NCBI RefSeq assembly: GCF_050717545.1
Contig: NZ_JBOITN010000019.1
Location: forward strand, 124,001-188,000
Length of the DNA stretch: 64,000 nt
Direction of reading: 5' to 3'
From: Clostridium_AD sp050717545
GTDB taxonomy: Bacteria; Bacillota; Clostridia; Clostridiales; Clostridiaceae
Positions 17,224 through 24,967 of the stretch are shown here, piece by piece. The position numbers and the translations under genes were made by a program. How positions within the stretch are numbered: position 1 is the first letter of the stretch; the number at the start of each line of letters is the position of its first letter. The notes below the pieces were generated by a model. That model saw only the letters and a list, made by a program, of their open reading frames with translations. It was not told the DNA's origin and did no database searches.

Positions 17224-18342
17224 ATGAATTTTAAAGATACTATGCAAAGCGTCGACCTTGTTATACAAACGAATGAAGTGCCACTAGTAGTAGGTGAGAG
17301 TGGTATAGGCAAAACTGCATTAGCTAAAACACTTGCAAAGGTAAAAGGCTGGAGCCTTGTTATTATAGATGGAAATCTTTTGAAAGAAGGAGAAATAGGT
17401 GGTCTCCCAACAGTTGAGGATTACAGTTTTAAAGATGCCAGTGGTAAGAACGTACGTGGAAAAAATACTGTTTATGCGGTTCACACAAAATTGCAGGAAA
17501 TAGATAGTCTCATAAATGATGGTAAAGAAGTTTTTTTGTTTATTGATGAAATAAATCGTTGTGAGCATACAGTGCAACAGGAACTTATGAATCTTATATT
17601 AAATAGAGAGATAAATGGATATAAGTTAGATGGGAAAGTGAAAATACTTGCTGCAATGAATCCTTCTAGTAAATACGGAGAAGATTATGATTACCAGGTA
17701 GTTGATATGGATGCAGCGCAAGAAAACAGGTTTGTTTTGCTCCATATGAAATATGATTCATTAACTTGGATTTCTTGGGCTATTGAAAATAATTTGGAAC
17801 AAAAGGTTATAGAGTTTATATCTACTTTCCCAGAATATTTACTTAGCGCTCAGGAAGGTGAGCAGACTAAAGCTACACCTAGAAGTTATGAACGGGTTTC
17901 TAAAAGTTATAAGATTTATAGAGAAAATAAGGATACAATATCCAAAAAAATATTTTTAAATATATTAAAAGGTAATATAGGCAATAGAATAGCTCATGAG
18001 TTTATGTCCTTTACGCAGGAGGATAATAAACCCCTGATTAATTATGATGATGTGTTTAATGGAGATGTATTATCAAAAGAGATAATTGAAACGGTTAAAA
18101 AGGAAAGTCATACTAGATTATATTTAATATCAAAAAATATTTTAGATATATTAGGAAAGAAAGAAATTGCAGATAAGGATATAAGCAGATTTGTAGAGTT
18201 TATAGAGTGTTACCCTGTGGATTTGGGGATAGGTATTATGCAAGATATTAAAGAAAGTAATAATAGTGTTTATAAATTATGTTTGGATAATGATGCTTTC
18301 ATTGAAATGTATTTTAAAGCCTATAATGAAATAAAAGGCTAG
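17224..18342 (+). CDS. MoxR-type AAA+ ATPase
   Basis: 372 aa. An AAA+ core with Walker A GESGIGKTA near residue 24, Walker B FLFIDEINR near 105, sensor 1 AAMNPSSKYGED and an Arg-finger region (AQENRFVLL). A helical lid with KATPRSYERVSK follows. MoxR ATPases act as chaperones, often on a vWA-domain partner encoded next door; here the following gene encodes exactly such a protein 8 bases later. The C-terminal 120 residues are helical and unrecognised. Not a cobalt or methanol dehydrogenase system: no such genes are near. The substrate is unknown. Confidence 0.88.
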   Translation: MNFKDTMQSVDLVIQTNEVPLVVGESGIGKTALAKTLAKVKGWSLVIIDGNLLKEGEIGGLPTVEDYSFKDASGKNVRGKNTVYAVHTKLQEIDSLINDGKEVFLFIDEINRCEHTVQQELMNLILNREINGYKLDGKVKILAAMNPSSKYGEDYDYQVVDMDAAQENRFVLLHMKYDSLTWISWAIENNLEQKVIEFISTFPEYLLSAQEGEQTKATPRSYERVSKSYKIYRENKDTISKKIFLNILKGNIGNRIAHEFMSFTQEDNKPLINYDDVFNGDVLSKEIIETVKKESHTRLYLISKNILDILGKKEIADKDISRFVEFIECYPVDLGIGIMQDIKESNNSVYKLCLDNDAFIEMYFKAYNEIKG

Positions 18343-18350
18343 GTGAAATT

Positions 18351-19715
18351 ATGGGAAACAATTTTGAAAATCTTAAAAGTGAGCTTTATGATGAAATTTC
18401 TAATGTGAAAAGTATAAAAGACATGCCAAATAATTTTGCGCAAGATTTTATGAAACTCATTACAATGGTTAATTTTATGTTGATAGATGATAATGATAAC
18501 TTTTATGGATATTTTCTACTTCAAATGTCTAGAGAAGTAAAATATGATTTAGGATCGCCAACGGCTGTGAATTTTAAATTATCTAAGTATGTTATTTATT
18601 TTAATCCTTATATTTTCTTAAATCTTACAGGAAATCAAATGAAGAGTACTATTAAACACGAGATTTATCACATATTATCTTCTCACTTAAATCGCGCTAA
18701 GGGTCTTAGAACAAAATATAGTACTTTAGCTATTAATATGGCAATGGATATAGTGGTTAATCAGTATTTAGATTATCTACCACCATATGCTATAACAATA
18801 GATGGGATAAATCTTAAATATAATATAAAGTTAGAAACTTATATGACTATGGAGTATTATGCTCATGAGATTCAAGAAGCCTTAAACTTACTGGAGCAAG
18901 AGGACGAGGATGAAGAAGATGTCTCTAAGGAGAAACTTGTACAAAAAGAATATGATGCAAGTAAAACTCATGATTTATGGGAAGAATCCATAGAAGTAGA
19001 TGATGAAACTATTGAAAATTTCACTCAAAAATTTGTATCAATTGCAGAGAAAGGGAAAGTTCCTCTTTATCTTGAGGGAGTTCTCAAGGGACTTAAGAAT
19101 GAAAAGGGCGAAATTCCTTGGAATCTATATTTAAAAAAGATAATGGGAACTTTAGAAAGTGATAAAAAAAAGACTGTAGCAAGGAGAAGTAGACGTCAAC
19201 CTAACAGATTAGATTTACGAGGAGAACTTAGGGGACATACAGCTAGAATTGCTTTAGCTATAGATACAAGTGGTAGTATAAGTGATGAGGAGTTTGAGGG
19301 AGCAATAAAGGAAGTTTTTAATATTGTAAAAACTTATAAACATGAAATAACTTTCATTGAATGTGACACTCAGATAAGACAGGTATATAAAGTAAAATCA
19401 ATTAATAGTATAAGGAAGCGTTCTAGTAGTCGTGGTGGTACAAAATTTACACCGGTTATTAATTATGTGAATAATACGGATACCAATGTATTGATATACT
19501 TTACAGATGGAAAAGGCGAAGAGAAATTAGATGAAATTCCAAAAGGTTATAAAATATTATGGGTTATATCAGGACGTGGGGATAAACTTTCATTAAAAGA
19601 ACCTATTGGAACTATAAAAAAACTAAAACCTGTAGAGATAATAGAGGATACGCAGGAAAGATTAGATGTAATGGTTGATGGATTTTCTGCGAATAGTCAT
19701 GAACCAATATATTAA
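18351..19715 (+). CDS. vWA-domain protein with HExxH metallopeptidase-like domain (DUF2201-type)
   Basis: 454 aa. The N-terminal half resembles the DUF2201 putative metallopeptidase: STIKHEIYHILSSH has His103, Glu104 and His107 of an HExxH zinc motif. An acidic linker (about 180-205, EQEDEDEEDVSKE) follows. From about 300 a von Willebrand A domain begins with MIDAS motif DTSGS at Asp305 and continues with GGTKF and FTDGKGE. Known vWA/MoxR pairs couple ATPase remodelling to a metal-ion adhesion domain. The intact HExxH suggests possible peptidase activity. Third gene of the operon; a large palindromic repeat begins 8 bases after its stop. Confidence 0.88.
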   Translation: MGNNFENLKSELYDEISNVKSIKDMPNNFAQDFMKLITMVNFMLIDDNDNFYGYFLLQMSREVKYDLGSPTAVNFKLSKYVIYFNPYIFLNLTGNQMKSTIKHEIYHILSSHLNRAKGLRTKYSTLAINMAMDIVVNQYLDYLPPYAITIDGINLKYNIKLETYMTMEYYAHEIQEALNLLEQEDEDEEDVSKEKLVQKEYDASKTHDLWEESIEVDDETIENFTQKFVSIAEKGKVPLYLEGVLKGLKNEKGEIPWNLYLKKIMGTLESDKKKTVARRSRRQPNRLDLRGELRGHTARIALAIDTSGSISDEEFEGAIKEVFNIVKTYKHEITFIECDTQIRQVYKVKSINSIRKRSSSRGGTKFTPVINYVNNTDTNVLIYFTDGKGEEKLDEIPKGYKILWVISGRGDKLSLKEPIGTIKKLKPVEIIEDTQERLDVMVDGFSANSHEPIY

Positions 19716-19723
19716 GTATAGAG

Positions 19724-19880
19724 ATTCTCCTGGGGGACTTGCAACATGAGCTCAAAGTGTGAAATTATATTAAGGAATTCTAATCTTTTGTAAATATAAA
19801 ATTCTCTGTCGCTCACACTCGACGTCCTGTCTCGGGTTCGTTAGACTGCCTTTCTGGCAGTCTTATGAGAATTTTATTCT
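19724..19880 (+). repeat. Large palindromic repeat, copy A (3'-truncated)
   Basis: Starts ATTCTCCT, shares ATTAAGGAATTCTAATCTTT and CTCACACTCGACGTCCTGTC with copies at 37873 and 52819. AAAATTCTC (19798-19806) pairs with GAGAATTTT (19867-19875), and inside it AGACTGCC pairs with GGCAGTCT. The 3' arm present in the other copies is missing here, where the SemiSWEET gene ends. It may also serve as the terminator for the operon upstream. Confidence 0.8.
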
Positions 19881-20137
19881 TTATTCTTTTTTAAATCATC
19901 TATGGTGTGTTTTAAAATTATTAATGCGAAGATAAGTGTTATACCATTTGCTAGGGCTATGGATGTTTGTTTTGTGTAAATTCCGTAAATAAACCATAGA
20001 AAAACTCCTATAGTAAACATCAGGTACATGCTTAATGAAATTCCTGATGTGTTTTTAGTTTTTATTACTTTAATTGCCTGTGGTAAAAAGGAAAGTGTTG
20101 TAAAAATTGCAGCCGTAAAGCCTAATATTGTAATCAT
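19874..20137 (-). CDS. SemiSWEET family sugar transporter
   Basis: 87 aa with three membrane helices (about 3-24, 33-53 and 58-78) and the family motif LSFLPQAIKVIKTKNTSGIS holding the PQ pair in helix 1. SemiSWEETs work as dimers that move small sugars across the membrane in either direction; the substrate here is not known. The start ATG is preceded by AGGGGGAT on the minus strand. Single gene, convergent with the operon upstream. Its 3' end overlaps the last bases of palindromic repeat copy A. Confidence 0.88.
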   Translation of the reverse strand: MITILGFTAAIFTTLSFLPQAIKVIKTKNTSGISLSMYLMFTIGVFLWFIYGIYTKQTSIALANGITLIFALIILKHTIDDLKKNKE

Positions 20138-20336
20138 TATTATCCCCCTAAAAATGTTATTAATTATTTATAGTTTTAGTATAACAGATTTAAAAGGTAT
20201 ATAGTTAATTTAGAGGGGTTAAGGTTTATTGTAAACAAAATGTAATGGATGTGTGTTATTATGGAAGATATAATTAAGATGGTTTTTAAGTGAATTAATT
20301 GGTGAATAATTAAACAAATTAAAGGCGGATAAATAT

Positions 20337-21074
20337 ATGAGAAATTTGAAGATGATATTAGAGTATGATGGAAGTAGATATAAAGGATGGCAAAAACAAG
20401 AAGATAATGATTTGACAGTGCAAGGGAAAGTGCAAAGCGTATTATCTAAAATGGCAGGAGAATCCATAGAGGTTGTAGGTTGCCATCGAACTGATGTTGG
20501 AGTTCATGCTGAAAATTATGTGGCGAATTTCCATATTGATAATGATCTAAGTATAGACGTTATAATGGATTACTTGTGTGAATTTTTACCAAGGGATATA
20601 GCGGTAAAATCAATAGTTGAAGCCAGTGAAAAGTTTTCTGCTGGATATAATATAAAATCAATAACTTATGTTTATAAGATAAATAATAATGACTTAAGAA
20701 GTGTGTTTAACAGAAAATATGTCTATCACTCTGAGCTTAATCTTGATTTAGATGAAATGAGAGTTGCAGCGCAACATTTAGTTGGAACTCATGATTTTCA
20801 AGGGTTTGCAACTGTGGCTACTAATACTAAGTCTACTGTTGAAACTATTAAGTACATAAATATAACAGAAGATAAGGGTTTAGTTGAAATAGAGATTAAT
20901 GGTAATCAATTTTTGTGGAATATGTTAAGAATTGTTATAGCAAGTCTTATAGATATAGGCGAAGGAAAACTTATGGTAGAGGATATAGAAACATTGTTAA
21001 ATGAAAAAACAGAGTCAAAATATACATTGATGGCTAAAACAAAAGGATTATCCTTAAGAAATGTTGAGTATTAG
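20337..21074 (+). CDS. truA: tRNA pseudouridine synthase A
   Basis: Converts uridines 38-40 of tRNA anticodon arms to pseudouridine. 245 aa, normal length. The family signature GCHRTDVGVHA near residue 50 carries the catalytic Asp; the N-terminal YDGSRYKGWQKQ and the FLWNMLRIVIASL segment near 190 are also typical. The start ATG has only a modest upstream site (AAAGGCGG). It stands alone here rather than in the ecfA-truA-rplM operon where this gene often lies in Firmicutes, so it may be a second copy. A strong two-way terminator follows. Confidence 0.93.
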   Translation: MRNLKMILEYDGSRYKGWQKQEDNDLTVQGKVQSVLSKMAGESIEVVGCHRTDVGVHAENYVANFHIDNDLSIDVIMDYLCEFLPRDIAVKSIVEASEKFSAGYNIKSITYVYKINNNDLRSVFNRKYVYHSELNLDLDEMRVAAQHLVGTHDFQGFATVATNTKSTVETIKYINITEDKGLVEIEINGNQFLWNMLRIVIASLIDIGEGKLMVEDIETLLNEKTESKYTLMAKTKGLSLRNVEY

Positions 21075-21132
21075 AGGATTTTACAATTTAACTACATTTC
21101 AGAGGGAAAGTCTCCCGCTTCTGTAAGTATAT

Positions 21133-21182
21133 AAATAGAAAGAACACCAAAAGTTTATAAACTTTGGGGTTCTTTCTATTTA
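21133..21182. terminator. Two-way intrinsic terminator between truA and the DUF362 gene
   Basis: AAATAGAAAGAAC (21133-21145) and GTTCTTTCTATTT (21169-21181) are exact complements, with an inner AGTTTATAAACT also self-complementary. A and T runs on both sides fit termination of both converging genes. Confidence 0.75.
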
Positions 21183-21193
21183 ATTGTAAAGTA

Positions 21194-22306
21194 TTATTTA
21201 ACTGTTACTATTTCATATTCATCAGTACCAAATCCGATTGCTTTTGCATGGTCAATTCCAACCTTCCAATTTGTATCAGGATGAATATTCGTAAACTTAT
21301 CGTCTCCCTCATGATAATGGTTATCTGAAAGCTCGCAACCATGTAATGCAGTTGCACTATTAACCATATCAACGCAGGCTTGATCTAAAGCTATTGGATC
21401 AAAGGATGCAGCAATACCTATATCTGGAATAATTGATACATCATTTTCTGGAGAACAATCACAGTTAGGTGAAACATTCATAATGAAGCTAATATGAAAA
21501 TGTGGTTTATCTTTAATAACTGCATAGGTGTATTCTGCAATTTTTTCGTTAGCACTGTCTGCAGATTCATTCCATTTTATTGTTGCTGATCCGTAGTGAC
21601 AGACAGCAACGCATTGACCACATCCTACGCATTTATCATAATCTATGGTTGCTTTTTTGTCTTCATTAAACGTAATTGCTTCATGCAAACAATGTTTAAC
21701 ACATTGACCACAGCTTACGCATTTACTATGTTTCATAAAAGGTTTTGACGCAGAATGCATTTCAAGTTTTCCTCCAACGGAGCCTGATCCCATACCTAGG
21801 TTTTTTAATGCTCCACCAAAGCCAGTCATTTCATGACCTTTAAAGTGAGTCATAGAAATAACTATATCTGAATCTGCGATAGCTGAACCTATTTTAGCAG
21901 TTTTGCAATGTTTTTGGTTGATTGGAATTTCTCTATAATCTCCACCCTTTAACCCATCTGCTATAATTACGTTGCATCCAACAGACATCGGATTAAAACC
22001 ATTTTCCATGGCGGATTCAATATGGTCTACAGCATTATGTCGTCTTCCTGAGTATAAAGTATTTGCATCAGTAAGGAATGGCTTACCACCGAGTTCTTTT
22101 ATAAGTTTAACAATACTTGCAGCATAGTTTGGCCTTATGTAGGAAAGATTTCCTGGTTCTCCAAAATGAATTTTTATAGCTACAAATTTATCGTTAAAAT
22201 CAATATTTTTAATACCTGCCTGGGTTACAAGTTTCTGAAGTTTATCTAGTAAATTATATCCTGGTTTTGTCCTTAAGTTTGTAAAATATACTTTTGATTT
22301 TTCCAT
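21194..22306 (-). CDS. DUF362 protein with two [4Fe-4S] clusters
   Basis: 370 aa. A DUF362 domain surrounds a ferredoxin-like insert near residues 190-245 with two cluster motifs, CVSCGQCVKHC and CVGCGQCVAVC, each of the CxxCxxCxxxC type with the fourth Cys nearby. No signal peptide. DUF362 proteins are widespread in anaerobes; their reaction is not established and a redox role is only inferred from the clusters. ATG with GGAGGTAAT upstream on the minus strand. Single gene. Confidence 0.9.
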   Translation of the reverse strand: MEKSKVYFTNLRTKPGYNLLDKLQKLVTQAGIKNIDFNDKFVAIKIHFGEPGNLSYIRPNYAASIVKLIKELGGKPFLTDANTLYSGRRHNAVDHIESAMENGFNPMSVGCNVIIADGLKGGDYREIPINQKHCKTAKIGSAIADSDIVISMTHFKGHEMTGFGGALKNLGMGSGSVGGKLEMHSASKPFMKHSKCVSCGQCVKHCLHEAITFNEDKKATIDYDKCVGCGQCVAVCHYGSATIKWNESADSANEKIAEYTYAVIKDKPHFHISFIMNVSPNCDCSPENDVSIIPDIGIAASFDPIALDQACVDMVNSATALHGCELSDNHYHEGDDKFTNIHPDTNWKVGIDHAKAIGFGTDEYEIVTVK

Positions 22307-22536
22307 TAAATTACCTCCGATTATTTTTATCGTAAAATTATAGAATTTTAATCACTCATTATAATATTATATCATATTGTAACATGTCTTGTATTTTTTA
22401 CCGTTATGGATATATTTAAATAGATTTTATGTTCTTTATTAATGTTGTTAAAACCCTGAAATAGTTTACAAGATGTAGCTATAAACCCTTTGATGGACAC
22501 ACCTTAACATGTTCCAAATTGTTTTTTAAATATATA

Positions 22537-22565
22537 TTGACATAAAATAAATATGGGATTACAAT
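22537..22565 (+). promoter_or_regulatory. Strong promoter of marR and the ABC exporter
   Basis: TTGACA (22537-22542), 17 bases, TACAAT (22560-22565). Nearly consensus. Transcription would start near 22572, inside the inverted repeat TTCGTAGACGAA. Confidence 0.75.
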
Positions 22566-22569
22566 ATAC

Positions 22570-22613
22570 TTCGTAGACGAAATATACGTACACGAAACAA
22601 TCGCATGCGAAAT
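22570..22613 (+). promoter_or_regulatory. Putative MarR operators
   Basis: TTCGTAGACGAA (22570-22581) and TCGCATGCGA (22601-22610) are both inverted repeats, and ACGAAAxA repeats between them. They cover the predicted start site and leader of the marR gene, where a MarR dimer would block transcription of its own operon. Confidence 0.5.
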
Positions 22614-22634
22614 ACATTTCAAGGTGGTGATAAA

Positions 22635-23075
22635 GTGGAAACAATAAATGAAAGTATAGAAGTTGCAAAACTTTTTCAAGAGGTTATGCAGTTATTTAAA
22701 CATAGCATGTCCAAAGTGCTATGTGATACAGGTATGTCAGCACCTCAAGGCATGGTACTGGGGATTTTAAGTAAAAGAAAGAAGCTAAAGATAACAGAAC
22801 TTAGCAATGAGCTTTGCCTATCTAATAGTACAGTCTCTGGAATTATTGATAGGCTTGAGAAACAGGAAATGGTAGTACGCGAAAGAAGCGAAGATGATAA
22901 AAGAGTAGTTTACGTGAGTATATCACCAAACTTTAAAGAGATGCATAAAACTTTTCATGGACAATTTGAAAAAAATCTAGCAAATGTAATGAGTAAGGGA
23001 AATGCAGAGGAAATTCATAAAATATTTGTGGGCTTAGATACACTTAAGAAGCTTTTAAGTGATCAAGAAAAATAA
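22635..23075 (+). CDS. MarR family transcriptional regulator
   Basis: About 146 aa winged-helix repressor. The recognition region LKITELSNELCLSNSTVSGI near residue 50 and the wing VVRERSEDDKRVVYV are typical of MarR. I prefer the GTG at 22635 after AAGGTGGTGAT; the frame extends upstream to 22605 through the second inverted repeat without a ribosome binding site. It precedes two ABC exporter half-transporters, the usual arrangement of an auto-repressed multidrug efflux operon. The inducer is unknown. Confidence 0.92.
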   Translation: METINESIEVAKLFQEVMQLFKHSMSKVLCDTGMSAPQGMVLGILSKRKKLKITELSNELCLSNSTVSGIIDRLEKQEMVVRERSEDDKRVVYVSISPNFKEMHKTFHGQFEKNLANVMSKGNAEEIHKIFVGLDTLKKLLSDQEK

Positions 23076-23191
23076 GATTAAGAAAAATTAGATGAAGTAA
23101 TAAGATTATTCTAATAGGATAATTAGTTAAGTGATTTATTATTTAAAATAAAAAAATAATAATGTAATAACAAAAAATGGGGATGATATTT

Positions 23192-24967
23192 TTGATTAAG
23201 TTATTTAGGTTTCTAAAACAGTACAAATTGCAGATATTAGCAATAGTATTATTAATTTTCACTCAAGTGCTTGCGAACTTATATTTGCCAACATTAATGG
23301 CGGATATAGTTGATAAAGGTATAGTGCATCAGGATGTAGTTCAAACTATTTCATTTTTAGGCTTTAGTGGAAAGTATAAGGGGACAGATTATATTATTAG
23401 AATAGGTGGACTTATGCTAATAATCTCAGCAGGAGGGGTTATTTGTTCAATCGTAGCTGCATTTTTTTCGTCAAGAACTGCTGTAGGACTAGGTAGGATA
23501 ATTAGAAATAAATTGTTTGCTAAAGTTGAAGGATTCTCCCTACATGAGTTTGATAAGATTGGGACTGCTACCCTTATAACAAGGACTACAAATGACGTTG
23601 TTCAGGTTCAAACAGCAACTGTTATGATCTTTTCTATTATGCTGTTCGCACCGTTAACTGCCATAGGTGGCATTGTTATGGCTTTAAGACAGGACGTACA
23701 ACTAACTTGGATTTTTGCAGTTGTAATTCCGCTACTTGGAATTATAATTGGAATAACTCTTAAATTTGCTATGCCATTATTTAAAGTTATGCAAGTGAAA
23801 TTAGACAAATTAAATCTTGTATTACGTGAAGGACTTACTGGTATTAGAGTTGTACGTGCATTTAACCGTATAGATACAGAAAAAATAAGATTTGATGATG
23901 CTAATGCTGATCTTATGGATAATGCTATAAAAGTAAATAAAATCATGGCTTTTTTATTGCCAATAATGATGTTGATTATGAATATAACAACAGTTGCTAT
24001 TATATGGTTCGGTGCTAAAAGGATAGATGCTAGTAGTATGGAAGTTGGTGCATTAATAGCATTTATACAATACGGAATGCAAATTTTATTTGGTTTTTTA
24101 ATGCTTGCAATGGTATTTATAATGATACCAAGAGCGCAGGCTTCTGCAATAAGAATAAATGAGGTATTAGAAATGGAATCAGAAATCATTGATCCAAAGA
24201 AATCAATATCAGCTAATAAACAAAGCGGATATGTTGAATTTAAAGATGTAACATTTGGTTACCCAGGAGCAGAAAAACCAGCTATTAGTAACATATCATT
24301 TAGCACAAAGCCTGGTGAAACAACAGCTATTATTGGTGGTACAGGTTCTGGTAAATCAACTCTTATAAACTTAATACCACGGTTTTATGATGCAACTAGT
24401 GGTCAGGTATTAGTTGATGGAGTAGATGTTCGCGAAATGAGTCAGGAGAACCTTCGATTAAAGATAGGGTTCGTACCTCAAAATACGGTACTCTTTTCAG
24501 GAACTATTGCAGAGAACATTAGATATGGTATGGACAATGCAACTACCCAGGAAATTCAGCATGCGGCTACGATAGCACAAGCTACAAATTTTGTTGATGG
24601 AATGAAAGAGGGATATGAGCATGTTATTGCCCAAGGTGGAACAAATATTTCTGGTGGACAAAAACAGCGTCTATCTATAGCGCGGGCCCTAGTTAGAAAA
24701 CCTGAAATATATATCTTTGATGATAGTTTTTCTGCACTTGATTTTAAGACTGATGCAAAACTACGCTCAGCACTTAAAAAAGAAACGGTAAAATCTACAG
24801 TAATAATTATTGCACAAAGGGTTGCAACAGTTATGGATGCAGATAGAATTATAGTTTTAGATGATGGAAAAATCGCAGGAATGGGAACTCATAAAGAACT
24901 TTTAACTAGTTGTAAGATATATCATGAAATCGTATCTTCACAGCTTTCAGAGGAGGAAATATCATGA
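23192..24967 (+). CDS. ABC exporter half-transporter, degenerate ATP site
   Basis: About 591 aa with six membrane helices (1-310) and a nucleotide-binding domain. Walker A GGTGSGKST is near residue 381 and the signature ISGGQKQ is normal. But the residue after Walker B is Asp (YIFDDSFSALD) instead of the catalytic Glu, and the H-loop reads IIAQRVAT with Gln for His. These mark the non-hydrolysing half of a heterodimeric exporter. The next gene, overlapping by 4 bases, encodes the partner. The likely role is drug or lipid efflux under MarR control. The ATG at 23177 lies before GGGGATGAT; the TTG at 23192 is better spaced. Confidence 0.93.
   Translation: MIKLFRFLKQYKLQILAIVLLIFTQVLANLYLPTLMADIVDKGIVHQDVVQTISFLGFSGKYKGTDYIIRIGGLMLIISAGGVICSIVAAFFSSRTAVGLGRIIRNKLFAKVEGFSLHEFDKIGTATLITRTTNDVVQVQTATVMIFSIMLFAPLTAIGGIVMALRQDVQLTWIFAVVIPLLGIIIGITLKFAMPLFKVMQVKLDKLNLVLREGLTGIRVVRAFNRIDTEKIRFDDANADLMDNAIKVNKIMAFLLPIMMLIMNITTVAIIWFGAKRIDASSMEVGALIAFIQYGMQILFGFLMLAMVFIMIPRAQASAIRINEVLEMESEIIDPKKSISANKQSGYVEFKDVTFGYPGAEKPAISNISFSTKPGETTAIIGGTGSGKSTLINLIPRFYDATSGQVLVDGVDVREMSQENLRLKIGFVPQNTVLFSGTIAENIRYGMDNATTQEIQHAATIAQATNFVDGMKEGYEHVIAQGGTNISGGQKQRLSIARALVRKPEIYIFDDSFSALDFKTDAKLRSALKKETVKSTVIIIAQRVATVMDADRIIVLDDGKIAGMGTHKELLTSCKIYHEIVSSQLSEEEIS

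Noticed and set aside
19798..19880. Possible attenuator or tRNA-like sequence (GGGTTCG block) in repeat A
   Set aside because: The GGGTTCGNTAG block resembles a tRNA T-arm, but no acceptor, D or anticodon arms are present, and the block recurs in all copies of the palindromic element.
23608..24189. 193-residue minus-strand open frame inside the first ABC gene
   Set aside because: It mirrors a membrane-domain coding region; its hydrophobic look is a by-product of the opposite strand.
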